A DNA stretch of 43,409 nucleotides from Actinacidiphila glaucinigra. Lineage in GTDB: Bacteria > Actinomycetota > Actinomycetes > Streptomycetales > Streptomycetaceae. Shown here piece after piece: positions 16,566 through 25,398 of the stretch (position 1 is its first letter; each line of letters opens with the position of its first letter). The position numbers and the translations under genes were made by a program. The DNA lies in NCBI RefSeq assembly GCF_900188405.1, contig NZ_FZOF01000040.1, positions 1-43,409 on the forward strand. The letters are read 5' to 3'. The notes beneath the pieces are model-generated. The model was not told the DNA's origin, made no database searches, and worked only from the letters and a program-made list of their open reading frames with translations.

Positions 16566-17105
16566 ATGCTGACTGTGCGATCCATTCTCCCGAAGATCGA
16601 GGGCGGCGGCCGGGTGCAGAGCCTCCTACAGCTCATCGAGGACGGTATCCACCTCGTCGTCGCGGCGCTCCTCGTACTGCTGGCGGGGCTCCTGGCCGTC
16701 GGGGTCGTCCACGACGTCATCAAGTCGATCCAGGGGCCGTACCGCGAGGAGACGGTCGTTCTTTCCGCCCTGGACAACGGCCTTGTGCTGTTCATCGTGG
16801 CCGAGTTGCTCCACACCGTCCGCCTCACCATCAGGAACCAGACGCTCGACGCGGAGCCGTTTCTCGTCGTCGGCCTGATTGCCGGCATTCGCAAGGTGCT
16901 CATCGTGACGGCCGAGGCGGAGAAGTCCTTCCGGTGGAACGTCGAGGGGATCGAACTGCTCATCCTGGCGGGGCTGATCCTCGTGATGGCGACAGCGGCG
17001 TACGTGTGGCGGCGCTCGACGCGGCCTGGAGACTACTTCCCGGTTCAGGAGGCGCGGCGCTACCCGTCGCCGACGCCGTCACCCACGCCGGTGAGCGGGT
17101 CCTGA
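16566..17105 (+). CDS. PsiE-family (phosphate-starvation-inducible) membrane protein
   Basis: A 179-residue integral membrane protein with four hydrophobic segments at about 27-49, 66-84, 97-112 and 128-147, and the charged loops DVIKSIQGPYREETV and RLTIRNQTLDAEPFLVVG typical of the PsiE family. AEKSFRWNVEGIELLI precedes the last segment. The function is not established; in Proteobacteria psiE responds to phosphate starvation, and a PsiE-family gene is part of the transmissible locus of stress tolerance. ATG 16566 is the best start by similarity, though no ribosome-binding site is obvious; GTG 16575 is possible. Its last 27 bases overlap the 3' end of the FUSC gene on the other strand. Confidence 0.8.
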   Translation: MLTVRSILPKIEGGGRVQSLLQLIEDGIHLVVAALLVLLAGLLAVGVVHDVIKSIQGPYREETVVLSALDNGLVLFIVAELLHTVRLTIRNQTLDAEPFLVVGLIAGIRKVLIVTAEAEKSFRWNVEGIELLILAGLILVMATAAYVWRRSTRPGDYFPVQEARRYPSPTPSPTPVSGS

Positions 17106-19253
17106 TCCGTCACCTTCCGCCGCCACGGCCGCGCGTACCCGCTGCTCCTCGCGTACAGAGCCGACGTCCCGTTCCAGGGGTGTGCGGCTGACGGCCGTCG
17201 TGAGATCCTCCAAGGCACGCCTCTGCAGTTCGGCGCCGCGCCGCGCCACCGTGCTCCGGTCCCCGGCTGGGGCGCCCTCCCACTCATGGAGCGCCTCCTC
17301 CAGGCGCCCCCAGTCCGGAATCCGGTGCTCGCGCACGTCGTCCGCTGCCTGCGCGGTGTCCGCCTCCAGGGCCTCGGCGAACCGCTCCGCCTCGGGGATG
17401 GAACGGCTGTCGGCCCGCGGGACATGGCTCTCCATGAGCATCGCCGCCCGGCCGAAACCCTTGAGCGCCTCTTGCGCCTCCTCCGCCTCGCGCGACGTCA
17501 GACCCCTGGGGCGGACCGGTTCCTGCCTTGCCTGGTCATAGGCCTCCTGCCAGGCTGCTCGTGCCTCCCTGCTCGCCAGCAATGCCCTGCGCATGTCGGC
17601 GCGACGTTCCCCGGTCGGTTCGGCGTAGCTGCGCAGCACCGCGGCCGCGTAGCGACCGTTGGCGGCGAGCCAGTCCGCAAGCCGGTTCGGCAGTCGGGGC
17701 GTCTCCCATGCGGGGAACACGACGTACGCCAGCATGGCCAGGGCCCCGCCGATCAGGGTGAGCACCACCCGCTCCGGGACCGTCTGCTCCCATGCCTGGC
17801 CGCCCATCCCGAGCAGGAAGACGACGTATGCGGCAGTGAAGCACTGGGAGTAGGCGTAACCGGTGCGGATCAGCGTGTACGACAGGCCCGCCGAGACCAC
17901 CGCCAGCCCACCGAGCACATGGGCGTCCGGGCCCAGGGTCCGGACCATCCCGGTGGCGAGCGCGACCCCGGCCAGGGTCCCGGCAAGACGGGCCACGACA
18001 CGCGCGTACGTCCGGTGGAAGTCCGGCCGCATCGCCATCACTGAGGCGATGGGTGCCCAATAGCCGTGGTTCAGGGGTAGCCGGGCGGCGATCAGATAGC
18101 CGAGCGTGGCCACCGCCGCCAGGCGGATGGCGTGCCGGAACACGGGCGAATCCCAGCGGAGCTCACAGCGGACCGCCCGGACGGCGACCGGGAGCAGCCG
18201 GAACATGGTCGGGCGCACCAGAAACTGGGCGCTCGCGGTGCCGGGCGATGTGGCCACTTTTCCGCGCGCGCCGCTCCCGGCGACCTCCAATGCCTCGCCG
18301 AGTAGTTCCACGAGCTGCTCGGCGGCCTGCCGGGCGGGGCCCTCCAGCACCTCGTGCTCGTCGTCGGCGCGCAGGACGTCCGCGCTCTCGGGCGGCACCT
18401 GGGCGGGAGTGCCACGGCGGATCGAACGGGCGGCCGCGTCCAGGACGTCGGCGGCCGCGTTGAGCAGCTCTCGGGCCCGGTCCCGCCCGGGTCCATCCGA
18501 CGGGGCGCCGACGTCCGGGTCGGCGAGCGCGGCAACGACCGGCCGAATGCGCTCGGCCAGGCCCCGCGGTCCGTGGAGGGCGGGGGGACGGGTGCGAGCC
18601 TGTGAGGGCGTCACGGCGGCCGCGTCCCGGGCCGTCATCAACGGCTCCGGGTCGAACGGGGCGGTCGGGTCGTGTCGCAGCCGGCGGGCGTAGTCCGCCA
18701 CGGCGGCCAGGGCGTCGGCGAGCGCGTCACGATGTGCCCCCCACCGGCGGATCGGGAAGAGCAAGATGAGCACGGCCTGTGCCACGCCTCCGAGCGCGAT
18801 GATCCCTGCGTGCTCCAGGGCTCGCTCGACGCTTGTGGGCAGGGTGATGGTCACCAGCATGCTGCCGACGGTCGTCGCTGCGACGATCCCAGCGGTCGAT
18901 CCGACGGCCCACGCCATCCCCGCGAGAAAGGCCCATACGGCCAGCAGGGGGAGGAACGTCACGAGTCGCCCCGCTGCGAGGTAGCCCACGAAGGTGCTGA
19001 GCGCCAGGCCTGCGCCCGCGCCGAGCGCGATCACCTTGCGTGGGCGCCAGGTGCGCTGGAAGGTGGCCCCACCCGCGGAGTAGGCACCCAGGGCGGCGGA
19101 CGCGGCGTATGCAGGGGAAGCCAGCCACAGCGCCGGCCCGACGACGATCGCCACCCCAGCGGCCGTGCGCAGCGCGAGCAGGGGCTCCAGCCGCGTCTCC
19201 TCGATCGTGAGCCCGGATCGCACGACCTCCCCGAAGGCCCGCAGCCACCTCAC
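17079..19253 (-). CDS. FUSC family membrane protein (aromatic acid exporter/YccS-like), 724 aa
   Basis: A fusaric-acid-resistance (FUSC) type protein with two membrane bundles: residues about 25-170 (GVAIVVGPALWLAS, GYLAAGRLVTFLPLLAVWAF, GGVAQAVLILLFPIRRWG) and about 370-510 (LAAVATLGYLIAARLPLNHG, YWAPIASVMAMRPDFHRTYA, GGALAMLAYVVFPAWE). Each bundle is followed by a cytosolic helical domain; the last 190 residues are charged and coiled-coil-like. HGYWAPIASVMAMRPDFHRT is a typical FUSC signature. Such proteins are thought to export aromatic acids or toxic organics. The start is GTG 19253; no strong ribosome-binding site was seen. It converges on the PsiE gene with a 27-base overlap. Confidence 0.85.
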   Translation of the reverse strand: MRWLRAFGEVVRSGLTIEETRLEPLLALRTAAGVAIVVGPALWLASPAYAASAALGAYSAGGATFQRTWRPRKVIALGAGAGLALSTFVGYLAAGRLVTFLPLLAVWAFLAGMAWAVGSTAGIVAATTVGSMLVTITLPTSVERALEHAGIIALGGVAQAVLILLFPIRRWGAHRDALADALAAVADYARRLRHDPTAPFDPEPLMTARDAAAVTPSQARTRPPALHGPRGLAERIRPVVAALADPDVGAPSDGPGRDRARELLNAAADVLDAAARSIRRGTPAQVPPESADVLRADDEHEVLEGPARQAAEQLVELLGEALEVAGSGARGKVATSPGTASAQFLVRPTMFRLLPVAVRAVRCELRWDSPVFRHAIRLAAVATLGYLIAARLPLNHGYWAPIASVMAMRPDFHRTYARVVARLAGTLAGVALATGMVRTLGPDAHVLGGLAVVSAGLSYTLIRTGYAYSQCFTAAYVVFLLGMGGQAWEQTVPERVVLTLIGGALAMLAYVVFPAWETPRLPNRLADWLAANGRYAAAVLRSYAEPTGERRADMRRALLASREARAAWQEAYDQARQEPVRPRGLTSREAEEAQEALKGFGRAAMLMESHVPRADSRSIPEAERFAEALEADTAQAADDVREHRIPDWGRLEEALHEWEGAPAGDRSTVARRGAELQRRALEDLTTAVSRTPLERDVGSVREEQRVRAAVAAEGDGSGPAHRRG

Positions 19254-19572
19254 GGTGTGAGCCCAGCCGGAACGCCCTGCCGGGTCGCGTCGGCTTGATT
19301 GAGGTAGGCGCAGCCGTCAGGCAAGGAAAGCCTCCCGCACGGGCCCAGGAACAGGGCGGCCGCACCGCTGGGACGCGGCGGTGCCACTGCGGACAATACT
19401 GGGCGTCCACCGTCCGTCCCACCGGGCTGGAGAGCGGGCGATTGCCGCTGGCTCAGGTCCGACCGGAGCGCAGGCGATCGTCGCCCATTCAGCCCCGGCC
19501 GGCCGGGGGTGAGCGCCACCGGTCGGCCGGACCGGTCCGGGGAAACGGGTGGGACGGCGGCCCTCGGGTCCC
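19254..19572. other. Gap between FUSC and dehydrogenase genes
   Basis: Contains the presumed promoter of the FUSC gene and a terminator-like hairpin (19518-19536) of the dehydrogenase gene. A motif-free 89-codon minus frame crosses it; I do not call it a gene. Confidence 0.4.
19518..19536 (-). terminator. Hairpin after dehydrogenase gene
   Basis: A 7-bp perfect stem (ACCGGTC / GACCGGT) with a 5-base loop, 36 bases past the dehydrogenase stop on the minus strand. G+C-rich, no T-run. Confidence 0.4.
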
Positions 19573-20748
19573 TTATCCCTTGTGGCCGTTGCCGTGTCCG
19601 TTCGGATGCAGGACCACCTTGGTCCAGCCCTCGTCACGGGCGTCGAAGTGCTCATAGGCGGTGGGTGCCTCGTCCAGGCTGAGTTCGTGGGAGACGACGA
19701 AGCTGGGCTTTGCCTTCCCGCCGGCGATCAGATCCCGCAGCGCCCGGTTGTACTTCTTCACCGGCGCTTGCCCGGTGCCCATGTGCTGGCCTTTGAACCA
19801 CATCATGCCGAAGTCGATCGGGACCTTGCCCTGCGCTTCCAGCTCCCCTTGGGCCTCGGCACCGCCGGGGTCCTTGGGCAGGAACACGCCCACCACGCCA
19901 ATGTCGCCCGTGAACCTGACCGAGTCGATCAGTCCGTTGAGCGTGAGGCTGGCGTCCTCGTGTCCCTTGGCGTCGTGTGCCTGGTAGCCGACGCACTCAC
20001 AACCGTTGTCGGCGCCCAGACCGAGGGTGGCCTCCTTGACGACCTCCGCAGGCTTCTGCTCGGCGGTGTTGATCGGGATGGCCCCGATCTCCTCCGCCTT
20101 GCGCAGCCGGTCGGGCTGGTGGTCGGCTACCCAGACACGGCCGGCGCCCTTCAGGAGGGCTGAGTAGGCCGCCATCAGCCCGACGGGACCGGCCCCGAAG
20201 ACGATCGTCTGGTCGCCCGGTTTGACGTGGGCCATCTCGGTGGCGTGATAGCCGGTGGGGAAGATGTCGGCGAGCATCACATAGTCGGTCTGCCGGTCGG
20301 CGGCGTCCTCGCCCAGACGCAGCGCGTTGAAGTCGCCGTAGGGCACGCGCAGCAGTTCTGCCTGGCCGCCCTGGTAGGGGCCCATGTCGGCGAATCCGTA
20401 GGCGGCTCCGGCCAGTGCCGGTTCCGGCTGCATGGTCAGGCAGTAGTTGGTGAGACCGCGCTCGCACTGCTTGCAGAAGCCGCAGGCGATGTTGAAGGGC
20501 AGTACCACGTACTGGCCGACCTGGACCTTGCGGACGGCCGGGCCGACCTCCACGACTTGGCCCATGTTTTCGTGTCCCAGGGTGCGGCCAGACTCGAACG
20601 AGGTGCGGCCCTCGTACATGTGCAGGTCCGAACCGCAGATGTTGGTAGTGGTGATCTTGACGATGATGTCGCAGGGGTGTTCGATCTTCGCGTCTGGTAC
20701 GTCCTTCACTGTGACCGTTCGCGGGCCTTCATATACCGCTGCTTTCAT
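19573..20748 (-). CDS. Glutathione-independent formaldehyde dehydrogenase-like zinc alcohol dehydrogenase
   Basis: A 391-residue medium-chain zinc dehydrogenase. The catalytic zinc site has Cys38 (ICGSDLHMYEGR), His59 and Glu60 (LGHENMG); the structural zinc cysteines are 89, 92, 95 and 103 (CGFCKQC...NYC). The NAD motif is FGAGPVGLMAA, with the aspartate of VADHQPDR binding the adenosine ribose. YQAHDAKGHED and the long loop before FGMMWFKGQHMGTGQAPV match the Pseudomonas FdhA type, which oxidises formaldehyde or other aldehydes with tightly bound NAD. The start is ATG 20748, with AAGGAAG upstream. It stands alone, 298 bases downstream of the next minus-strand gene. Confidence 0.88.
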   Translation of the reverse strand: MKAAVYEGPRTVTVKDVPDAKIEHPCDIIVKITTTNICGSDLHMYEGRTSFESGRTLGHENMGQVVEVGPAVRKVQVGQYVVLPFNIACGFCKQCERGLTNYCLTMQPEPALAGAAYGFADMGPYQGGQAELLRVPYGDFNALRLGEDAADRQTDYVMLADIFPTGYHATEMAHVKPGDQTIVFGAGPVGLMAAYSALLKGAGRVWVADHQPDRLRKAEEIGAIPINTAEQKPAEVVKEATLGLGADNGCECVGYQAHDAKGHEDASLTLNGLIDSVRFTGDIGVVGVFLPKDPGGAEAQGELEAQGKVPIDFGMMWFKGQHMGTGQAPVKKYNRALRDLIAGGKAKPSFVVSHELSLDEAPTAYEHFDARDEGWTKVVLHPNGHGNGHKG

Positions 20749-21046
20749 GATGGCTTCCTTTGGTGCCGCAGCATGGCCGCGGCACAGCAGGGATGGAGAC
20801 AGCGCAAAGAGCCTGACTCCAGGGAGTGGGTGCGACGAGGTCCGCGGCTCCGGCATGCCTGTGTGGGCTGTCCACGCGGTTCGGATGGAACGGTGGTGCC
20901 ACAGCCGGGCCGTCAAGCGAAACCCCGGCGCTCCGGCGGCGTACCGTCCGAGTCCCCGTCGGCCCATGACGCGAAACACTCACGCACTGATCGACCAGCG
21001 GAATCTTCGGACCCGGACGACCGTCAATCAACGACGCGTCTTCAAC

Positions 21047-22180
21047 TCAGGTTACCAGCTGGTCACCGTGGTCGTCCTGGAGCATGTGGAGACGTTCCTG
21101 TTCGCGCTTGGAGTAGGCGGCTGCCCGGATCGCCTCGTCGCTCTCCAAGCCTGATCCCAGCGCGCCGCCCACGGTGGCAACCGAAGCGACGAACCATGAC
21201 AACGTCAAGTATTCCGCTGCCTGCAGCGGGCTTCGTGTCACGGAAGCAAACACTTCGCCGTTGATGATGAACAGAGCCCACACCAAATTGATGACGATCA
21301 ACCCGCCGTAGCAGACGAGCACCCCGATACCCACGGTCATGACCGTCGAGGCGTTGTACAGCCTCGCCCTCTGCCTCGCCTCCGCCGAGACCTCTGTCGA
21401 TCGATGCCACAGCTCTGCGTCGATGATCAGCCAGCCGATCATGAGCCCGACAGACCCGACCGTCGCGATCACGAGGCGTGGCGCGCTCAGGTACTCGGCC
21501 AGGCTCCAGATGGTGGAGTTCACGGTGGCGACTGCTCCCGTGGCCAGTGCGGCCGCCAAGGCCTTCGACAAGCCCGGCACCAACCGCCACGGCCGGTTGG
21601 CGCGGACCATACCGACGAGCACCCTCAGGTAACCGCGCGGCCCGCTGACGACGTACCGAAGATCAGCGGTCTCCTCCTCTTCGACCGGGCCCCGGTGAAC
21701 AGGCGCGAGACGACTGACGAAGGGCCCGAGCACCGGCTGACTTTGCGGAGGTCCTCCAGTCCCAGTGGCCGGCGGACCCGCCAAGCCCAGCACGGCTTCT
21801 TCCACGGCCCGCCGCGCCCTCGACTGCAGACGCAAGCCCCCCAACGCAGGAAGAGACACCAGCGCCAAACCGTGTTCGTGACTCAGATCCACAACGACCT
21901 TCCGCCCGTGTGAGCGCAGCGGAAGGTCGGTGAGGGCCACGACGATGTCCCAATGCTCAGCTGTTCCGCGGTCCATGATCCGGCGCATCAAGGTGGGTGG
22001 GTCCTCGGTCCCTGCGGTGAAGGGCTCACTGACCACCTTGACTTCGAAACGCCGCCCCTGGCCCGACTTGTCGGCGAGCCGAGTGGGAAGTACCTGGGCC
22101 ATGCGCTGCGCGATCTCCGTCGGCGCATCCGGATCCGCCAGGAGAGCCACGACCGTAACGCCCGCAGACGACACCCGCAT
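21047..22180 (-). CDS. Conserved membrane protein of unknown function (377 aa)
   Basis: I do not recognise the family. The N-terminal part of about 180 residues is soluble and looks like an alpha/beta fold: GVTVVALLADPDAPTEIAQR, WDIVVALTDLPL and KVVVDLSHEHGLALVSLPAL alternate strands and helices. It is followed by a Pro/Gly linker and about four membrane segments (about 220-245, 252-275, 296-325, 345-365). The C-terminal tail is charged (SKREQERLHMLQDDHGDQ). ATG 22180 is preceded by GGAAGGAG, so the start is well supported. It lies between the flavoprotein gene and the dehydrogenase, same strand, with gaps of 378 and 298 bases, so it probably has its own promoter. Confidence 0.7.
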   Translation of the reverse strand: MRVSSAGVTVVALLADPDAPTEIAQRMAQVLPTRLADKSGQGRRFEVKVVSEPFTAGTEDPPTLMRRIMDRGTAEHWDIVVALTDLPLRSHGRKVVVDLSHEHGLALVSLPALGGLRLQSRARRAVEEAVLGLAGPPATGTGGPPQSQPVLGPFVSRLAPVHRGPVEEEETADLRYVVSGPRGYLRVLVGMVRANRPWRLVPGLSKALAAALATGAVATVNSTIWSLAEYLSAPRLVIATVGSVGLMIGWLIIDAELWHRSTEVSAEARQRARLYNASTVMTVGIGVLVCYGGLIVINLVWALFIINGEVFASVTRSPLQAAEYLTLSWFVASVATVGGALGSGLESDEAIRAAAYSKREQERLHMLQDDHGDQLVT

Positions 22181-22558
22181 GACTCCTTCCCGACGGCTGC
22201 CCCCGCGATCGCCCGTGCCCACAGGATGCCTCGGAGGCAACGTCGACGCCGCGTGACACGCTGGCCCGCCGGTAGGTGCAGGAGGTACGGCCACATCTCC
22301 TCCGCATGACCCATCGGCATCATCTGCCTCTACGCCATGCTGTCCGTGCTCGTTGCGTCACTGCGGCGTTCCTGCTCACACCGTAGTCGCCGGGTAGTGC
22401 CTCTCCCTCGCCACTTCATCCCGTTCATGGAACCGGCGGCGTAGCGCTGGAGGCGGCTGGGAGGACGCTCGGGGGGTGGGCCGGGCCGCCCACGGGTCGT
22501 CAGGGAGAAGGCCAGCGTCAGGAAAAGGCTCGGGCCGCCACCGGCCGGCGCACCTGGA
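22181..22558. other. Non-coding gap between membrane-protein and flavoprotein genes
   Basis: No gene recognised. A short hairpin (GTGGGC / GCCCAC, 22476-22493) 65 bases past the flavoprotein stop on the minus strand could act as terminator. The left part must hold the promoter of the membrane-protein gene; no consensus was found. Confidence 0.35.
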
Positions 22559-24271
22559 CTAGGGGCCAGCGGAGCGGACCAGATTTCCTGTCTTTCCGCG
22601 GTGCTCGTGCACGAGGCGGATCGCCATGGCACCCTCACCGGTCGCCGAGGCCACCCGCTTGACCGAGCCGCTCCTGACGTCGCCGGCGGCGAAGACCCCG
22701 GGAAGGGTGGTCTCCAGCAGCAACGGACCCCGGCCGAGCAAGTCCCACCGGGTCGGATCGGCCGCCGCCTGGGCGTCAGCGCCGGTGAGGACGAAGCCCT
22801 TCTCGTCCAGGGCCAGCACGCCCCTGAGCCACTCCGTGTGCGGCCGGGCCCCGATGAACACGAACAGCGCCGCGACCCGCAGCTCCCGGTGCTCACCGCT
22901 TGCGTTGTCCTCCACCAGCAGCGACTCGAGCTTCTCCTCCCCCGAGGCACGCCGGACTTCGGAGTGGAGCAGCACCTCAATCTTCGGGTGCGGTTCCACC
23001 TGGTCCACCAGGTAGCGCGACATGTCCGCGTTTAGGTCACCGCCCCGAACGACGAGGTGGACCCTGGACGCGTGGTTCGCGAGGAAGAGCGCCGCCTGCC
23101 CGGCGGAGTTCCCGCCGCCGACCACGGCGACCGGATCCGCCTGGCAGAGACCGGCCTCGTGGACCGTGGCAGCGTAGTAGACGCTGACGCCCTCCAGGCG
23201 GTCGATGCCGGGCACCTCGAGCCGGCGGTACCAGACACCCGAGGCGAGCACCACGGCGGCCGCCCGGACCCGGGACCCGTCTGCGAAGGTGACGACGTAC
23301 TCGTCGTCCTGCGGGGTGAGGGCACTGACCTGGGCCGGCACCATGAGGCGGGCACCGAACTTGTGGGCTTGGAGCACCGCGCGTTCGATGAGTTCGCCCC
23401 CGGAGATGCCCGACGGGAAGCCAAGGTAGTTCTCGATGCGAGACGAGGTACCGGCCTGGCCTCCGGTGGCCACGGCGTCGACAGTGACCGTGGTGAGACC
23501 GTCGGAGGCACCGTACACGGCGGCGGCGAGTCCCGCGGGGCCCGCCCCGACCACCATCACGTCACACCGCCCGGCCTCCGGCGAGGGGGCGGGCAGCCCG
23601 ATGAGGCGAGCGAGTTCGGCGTTGCTCGGATTGCGCAGTACCCGCTCGCCCTTCCAGATGACCACCGGAGTCTCCTCGGGGCGGATGGAGAACCGGCGCA
23701 GCAGCGCTTCCGCCTCCTTGTCCTTCTCCAGATCCACCCAGCGGTGAGGCAGCCGGTTGCGGGCGGCGAATTCCCGCAGCCGCAGCGTGTCCGGTGAGTA
23801 GCACGAGCCCATGATCCGGAAGCCGGCGCCGAGGCCGATGAGCAGATACCGGCGGCACAGGTAAGCGCGGAGGATCAGGTCGCCGAGGACGGGGTCGCGG
23901 CCGACCAGGGTTCGTTGCCGTTCCACCGGCACGGCGAGGACCTCGCCCGCCTCGCGCACCACGGCGGTGTTGAACGCCGTCTGGCCCTCCAGCAACCCGA
24001 GTTCGCCCAGGAATCTGCCGGGTCCGTGTACGGCCACCGTGCGCTCGTCGGGCCCGCCGAGATCGTGGAGTATCTCGACGGTCCCGCTGAGGATCGCGAG
24101 GAACTCCCGGAACGGCTCGCCTTCGCGGTACAGCACTTGGCCCTCGGCGGTCCTTCGGCGCTCACCGTGCCCAGCCAGGTCCTCGAGCTGCTCCGGTGTC
24201 AGGCGCGGGAACGCCCCGTACCGGTCTGGTGTCTCGTGGACCGCACTCTGCTTGTGCTCGGCCGCGCTCAT
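22559..24271 (-). CDS. Cyclic-nucleotide-domain FAD/NAD(P) oxidoreductase (TrxB-like, without redox CxxC)
   Basis: A 570-residue fusion. Residues about 20-150 form a cNMP-binding (CRP-type) domain, with the phosphate-loop-like PGRFLGELGLLEGQTAFNTA. Residues about 150-230 form a glutaredoxin-like domain (LREFAARNRLPHRWVDLEKD, PEETPVVIWKG). From about 236 there is a thioredoxin-reductase-type flavoprotein: FAD motif VGAGPAGLAAA (241-251), NAD(P) motif VVGGGNSAG (383-391), and GVFAAGDVRSGSVKRVA near 525-541. The position of the usual CATC disulfide reads ATVHEAGLC, with one cysteine (376), so it cannot work as classical thioredoxin reductase. ATG 24271 overlaps the stop of the UBP finger gene (TGATG), so translation is coupled. 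Confidence 0.88.
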   Translation of the reverse strand: MSAAEHKQSAVHETPDRYGAFPRLTPEQLEDLAGHGERRRTAEGQVLYREGEPFREFLAILSGTVEILHDLGGPDERTVAVHGPGRFLGELGLLEGQTAFNTAVVREAGEVLAVPVERQRTLVGRDPVLGDLILRAYLCRRYLLIGLGAGFRIMGSCYSPDTLRLREFAARNRLPHRWVDLEKDKEAEALLRRFSIRPEETPVVIWKGERVLRNPSNAELARLIGLPAPSPEAGRCDVMVVGAGPAGLAAAVYGASDGLTTVTVDAVATGGQAGTSSRIENYLGFPSGISGGELIERAVLQAHKFGARLMVPAQVSALTPQDDEYVVTFADGSRVRAAAVVLASGVWYRRLEVPGIDRLEGVSVYYAATVHEAGLCQADPVAVVGGGNSAGQAALFLANHASRVHLVVRGGDLNADMSRYLVDQVEPHPKIEVLLHSEVRRASGEEKLESLLVEDNASGEHRELRVAALFVFIGARPHTEWLRGVLALDEKGFVLTGADAQAAADPTRWDLLGRGPLLLETTLPGVFAAGDVRSGSVKRVASATGEGAMAIRLVHEHRGKTGNLVRSAGP

Positions 24272-24534
24272 CAGACCAGGGCCTCGTCGACGTAGCACCA
24301 GCGCCAGTCCTCTCCCGGCTGGAAGGACTGCACGATGGGGTGACCGGCGCTGCCGGCGTGCCGCCTGGCGTGCTTGAGGGGCGAGGAGTCGCAGCAGCCG
24401 ACGTGCCCGCAGGTGAGGCAGAGCCGCAGGTGCACCCACGGGGAACGCTCCTTGAGGCACTCCTCGCAGCCCTCCGGAGTATGGGGCGTCACTGGGCGCA
24501 CCATCGCCAGGTGCGGGTCGGGAATCGTGGTCAT
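24271..24534 (-). CDS. UBP-type zinc finger protein (87 aa)
   Basis: A single ubiquitin-hydrolase-type (UBP) zinc finger. Likely zinc ligands are Cys23, Cys26 (CEEC), Cys39, Cys42 (CLTC), Cys47, and histidines among 55, 59 and 65 (KHARRHAGSAGH). DWRWCYVDEALV follows the pattern of the end of the domain. In eukaryotes this finger binds the free Gly-Gly tail of ubiquitin; in actinobacteria the stand-alone version has no known partner. ATG 24534 is preceded by GGAAGGAG. It is the first gene of a two-gene unit with the cNMP-flavoprotein, with overlapping stop and start. Confidence 0.85.
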   Translation of the reverse strand: MTTIPDPHLAMVRPVTPHTPEGCEECLKERSPWVHLRLCLTCGHVGCCDSSPLKHARRHAGSAGHPIVQSFQPGEDWRWCYVDEALV

Positions 24535-24948
24535 CAGGGTTCTCCTTCCGTGGGTGGGACTGCTCAGCCGCGGCGCCCGCGATGGTCTCCTTCACCCAGC
24601 GGCGCAGCACCGGGGCGGCAACAGCCCGGCGGGACATCACCCCTCCCGTGTCGAGCGCACCAGGCCGCAGCAGGCTGCGTCGAGACGCGGGTTCCCGGGC
24701 CTTTGGGCGTTCCCACCAGTCCAGCGTCGCGGCGCCAGGACTTGATGCGTTACGCGCATCCGTTCAGCCCGCGGACTCTCGCCCTGCAGGGGCGCCCATA
24801 GCCGGATCGCAGCCGGGCGGCGCCGGCGGTCTCGTGGATGGGTTCGCCGTGGAGGCGGCGCATCGGTGGGCTCAGGACCGACTTCACATCTGGCGGGGTC
24901 ACAGATCGGTCTTGGCGGCACCCTGGACGCGGATGAGGCGATCGCCAC
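24535..24948. other. Non-coding gap upstream of the UBP finger gene
   Basis: No recognisable gene on either strand. Frames such as the minus-strand one over 24637-24948 are Arg/Pro-rich shadows with no ribosome-binding site or motif. The promoter of the UBP/flavoprotein unit must be within it; no consensus was seen. Confidence 0.4.
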
Positions 24949-25398
24949 TCACAGCAGCAGGTCGAAGACTGCTCGGGCCTCGTCCCAGTGCTGAGTCTGC
25001 GGGTTCTTCAGGTCGGGGTGGAGGATCTTGAAGCTCTGGGCAAGGGCCAGGCTGAGTCCGCCGATGATGTCCGGATAAGCCGCCTCGGTCTCCTCGTCGG
25101 GCGTCCGGTCCAGCGCGGGGTGGGTGGCGAGCTGCTCTAGAATCGGCTTGATTTCTACTTCCTGGTCGATCTTCTGGAAGTGGTGAATGCTCTCCTGCAG
25201 GCCTTTCGTGATCGGCAGGTCACAGGTCCGGATGATGTCGCGCCCGTTGGCCTTGGCTGTGGCCTGGGCAACGGTCAGCAGATCGTAGAGCTTGGCGTCG
25301 ACGAAGTCGCTGTAGCGCTTGAGATCGTTCTTGTCGACGTCCAGCCCCGCGGCTGCGCGGAAGAACCTTTCGAACCTGGCGATGGACATCACGGTCAT
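24949..25398 (-). CDS. DUF1931 family histone-fold protein (149 aa)
   Basis: A 149-residue soluble protein of the DUF1931 family, whose crystal structures (Aquifex and Thermus members) show two histone folds in one chain. The first fold is visible as KLYDLLTVAQATAKANGRDI followed by IRTCDLPITKGLQESIHHF; AKANGRDIIRTCDL resembles the loop-2 region of archaeal histones (AKHAGRKT..). The second lies in EIKPILEQLATHP through YPDIIGGLSLALAQSFKIL. Whether it binds DNA is unproven. The start is ATG 25398 (GGAGG 8 bases upstream); ATG 25389 is an alternative. It lies 256 bases after the thioredoxin gene, same strand, so it may be read through from the chaperone operon or have its own promoter. Confidence 0.85.
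   Translation of the reverse strand: MTVMSIARFERFFRAAAGLDVDKNDLKRYSDFVDAKLYDLLTVAQATAKANGRDIIRTCDLPITKGLQESIHHFQKIDQEVEIKPILEQLATHPALDRTPDEETEAAYPDIIGGLSLALAQSFKILHPDLKNPQTQHWDEARAVFDLLL

Noticed and set aside
24637..24948. Small Arg/Pro-rich gene on the minus strand
   Set aside because: No ribosome-binding site, no motif, and composition of random G+C-rich DNA.
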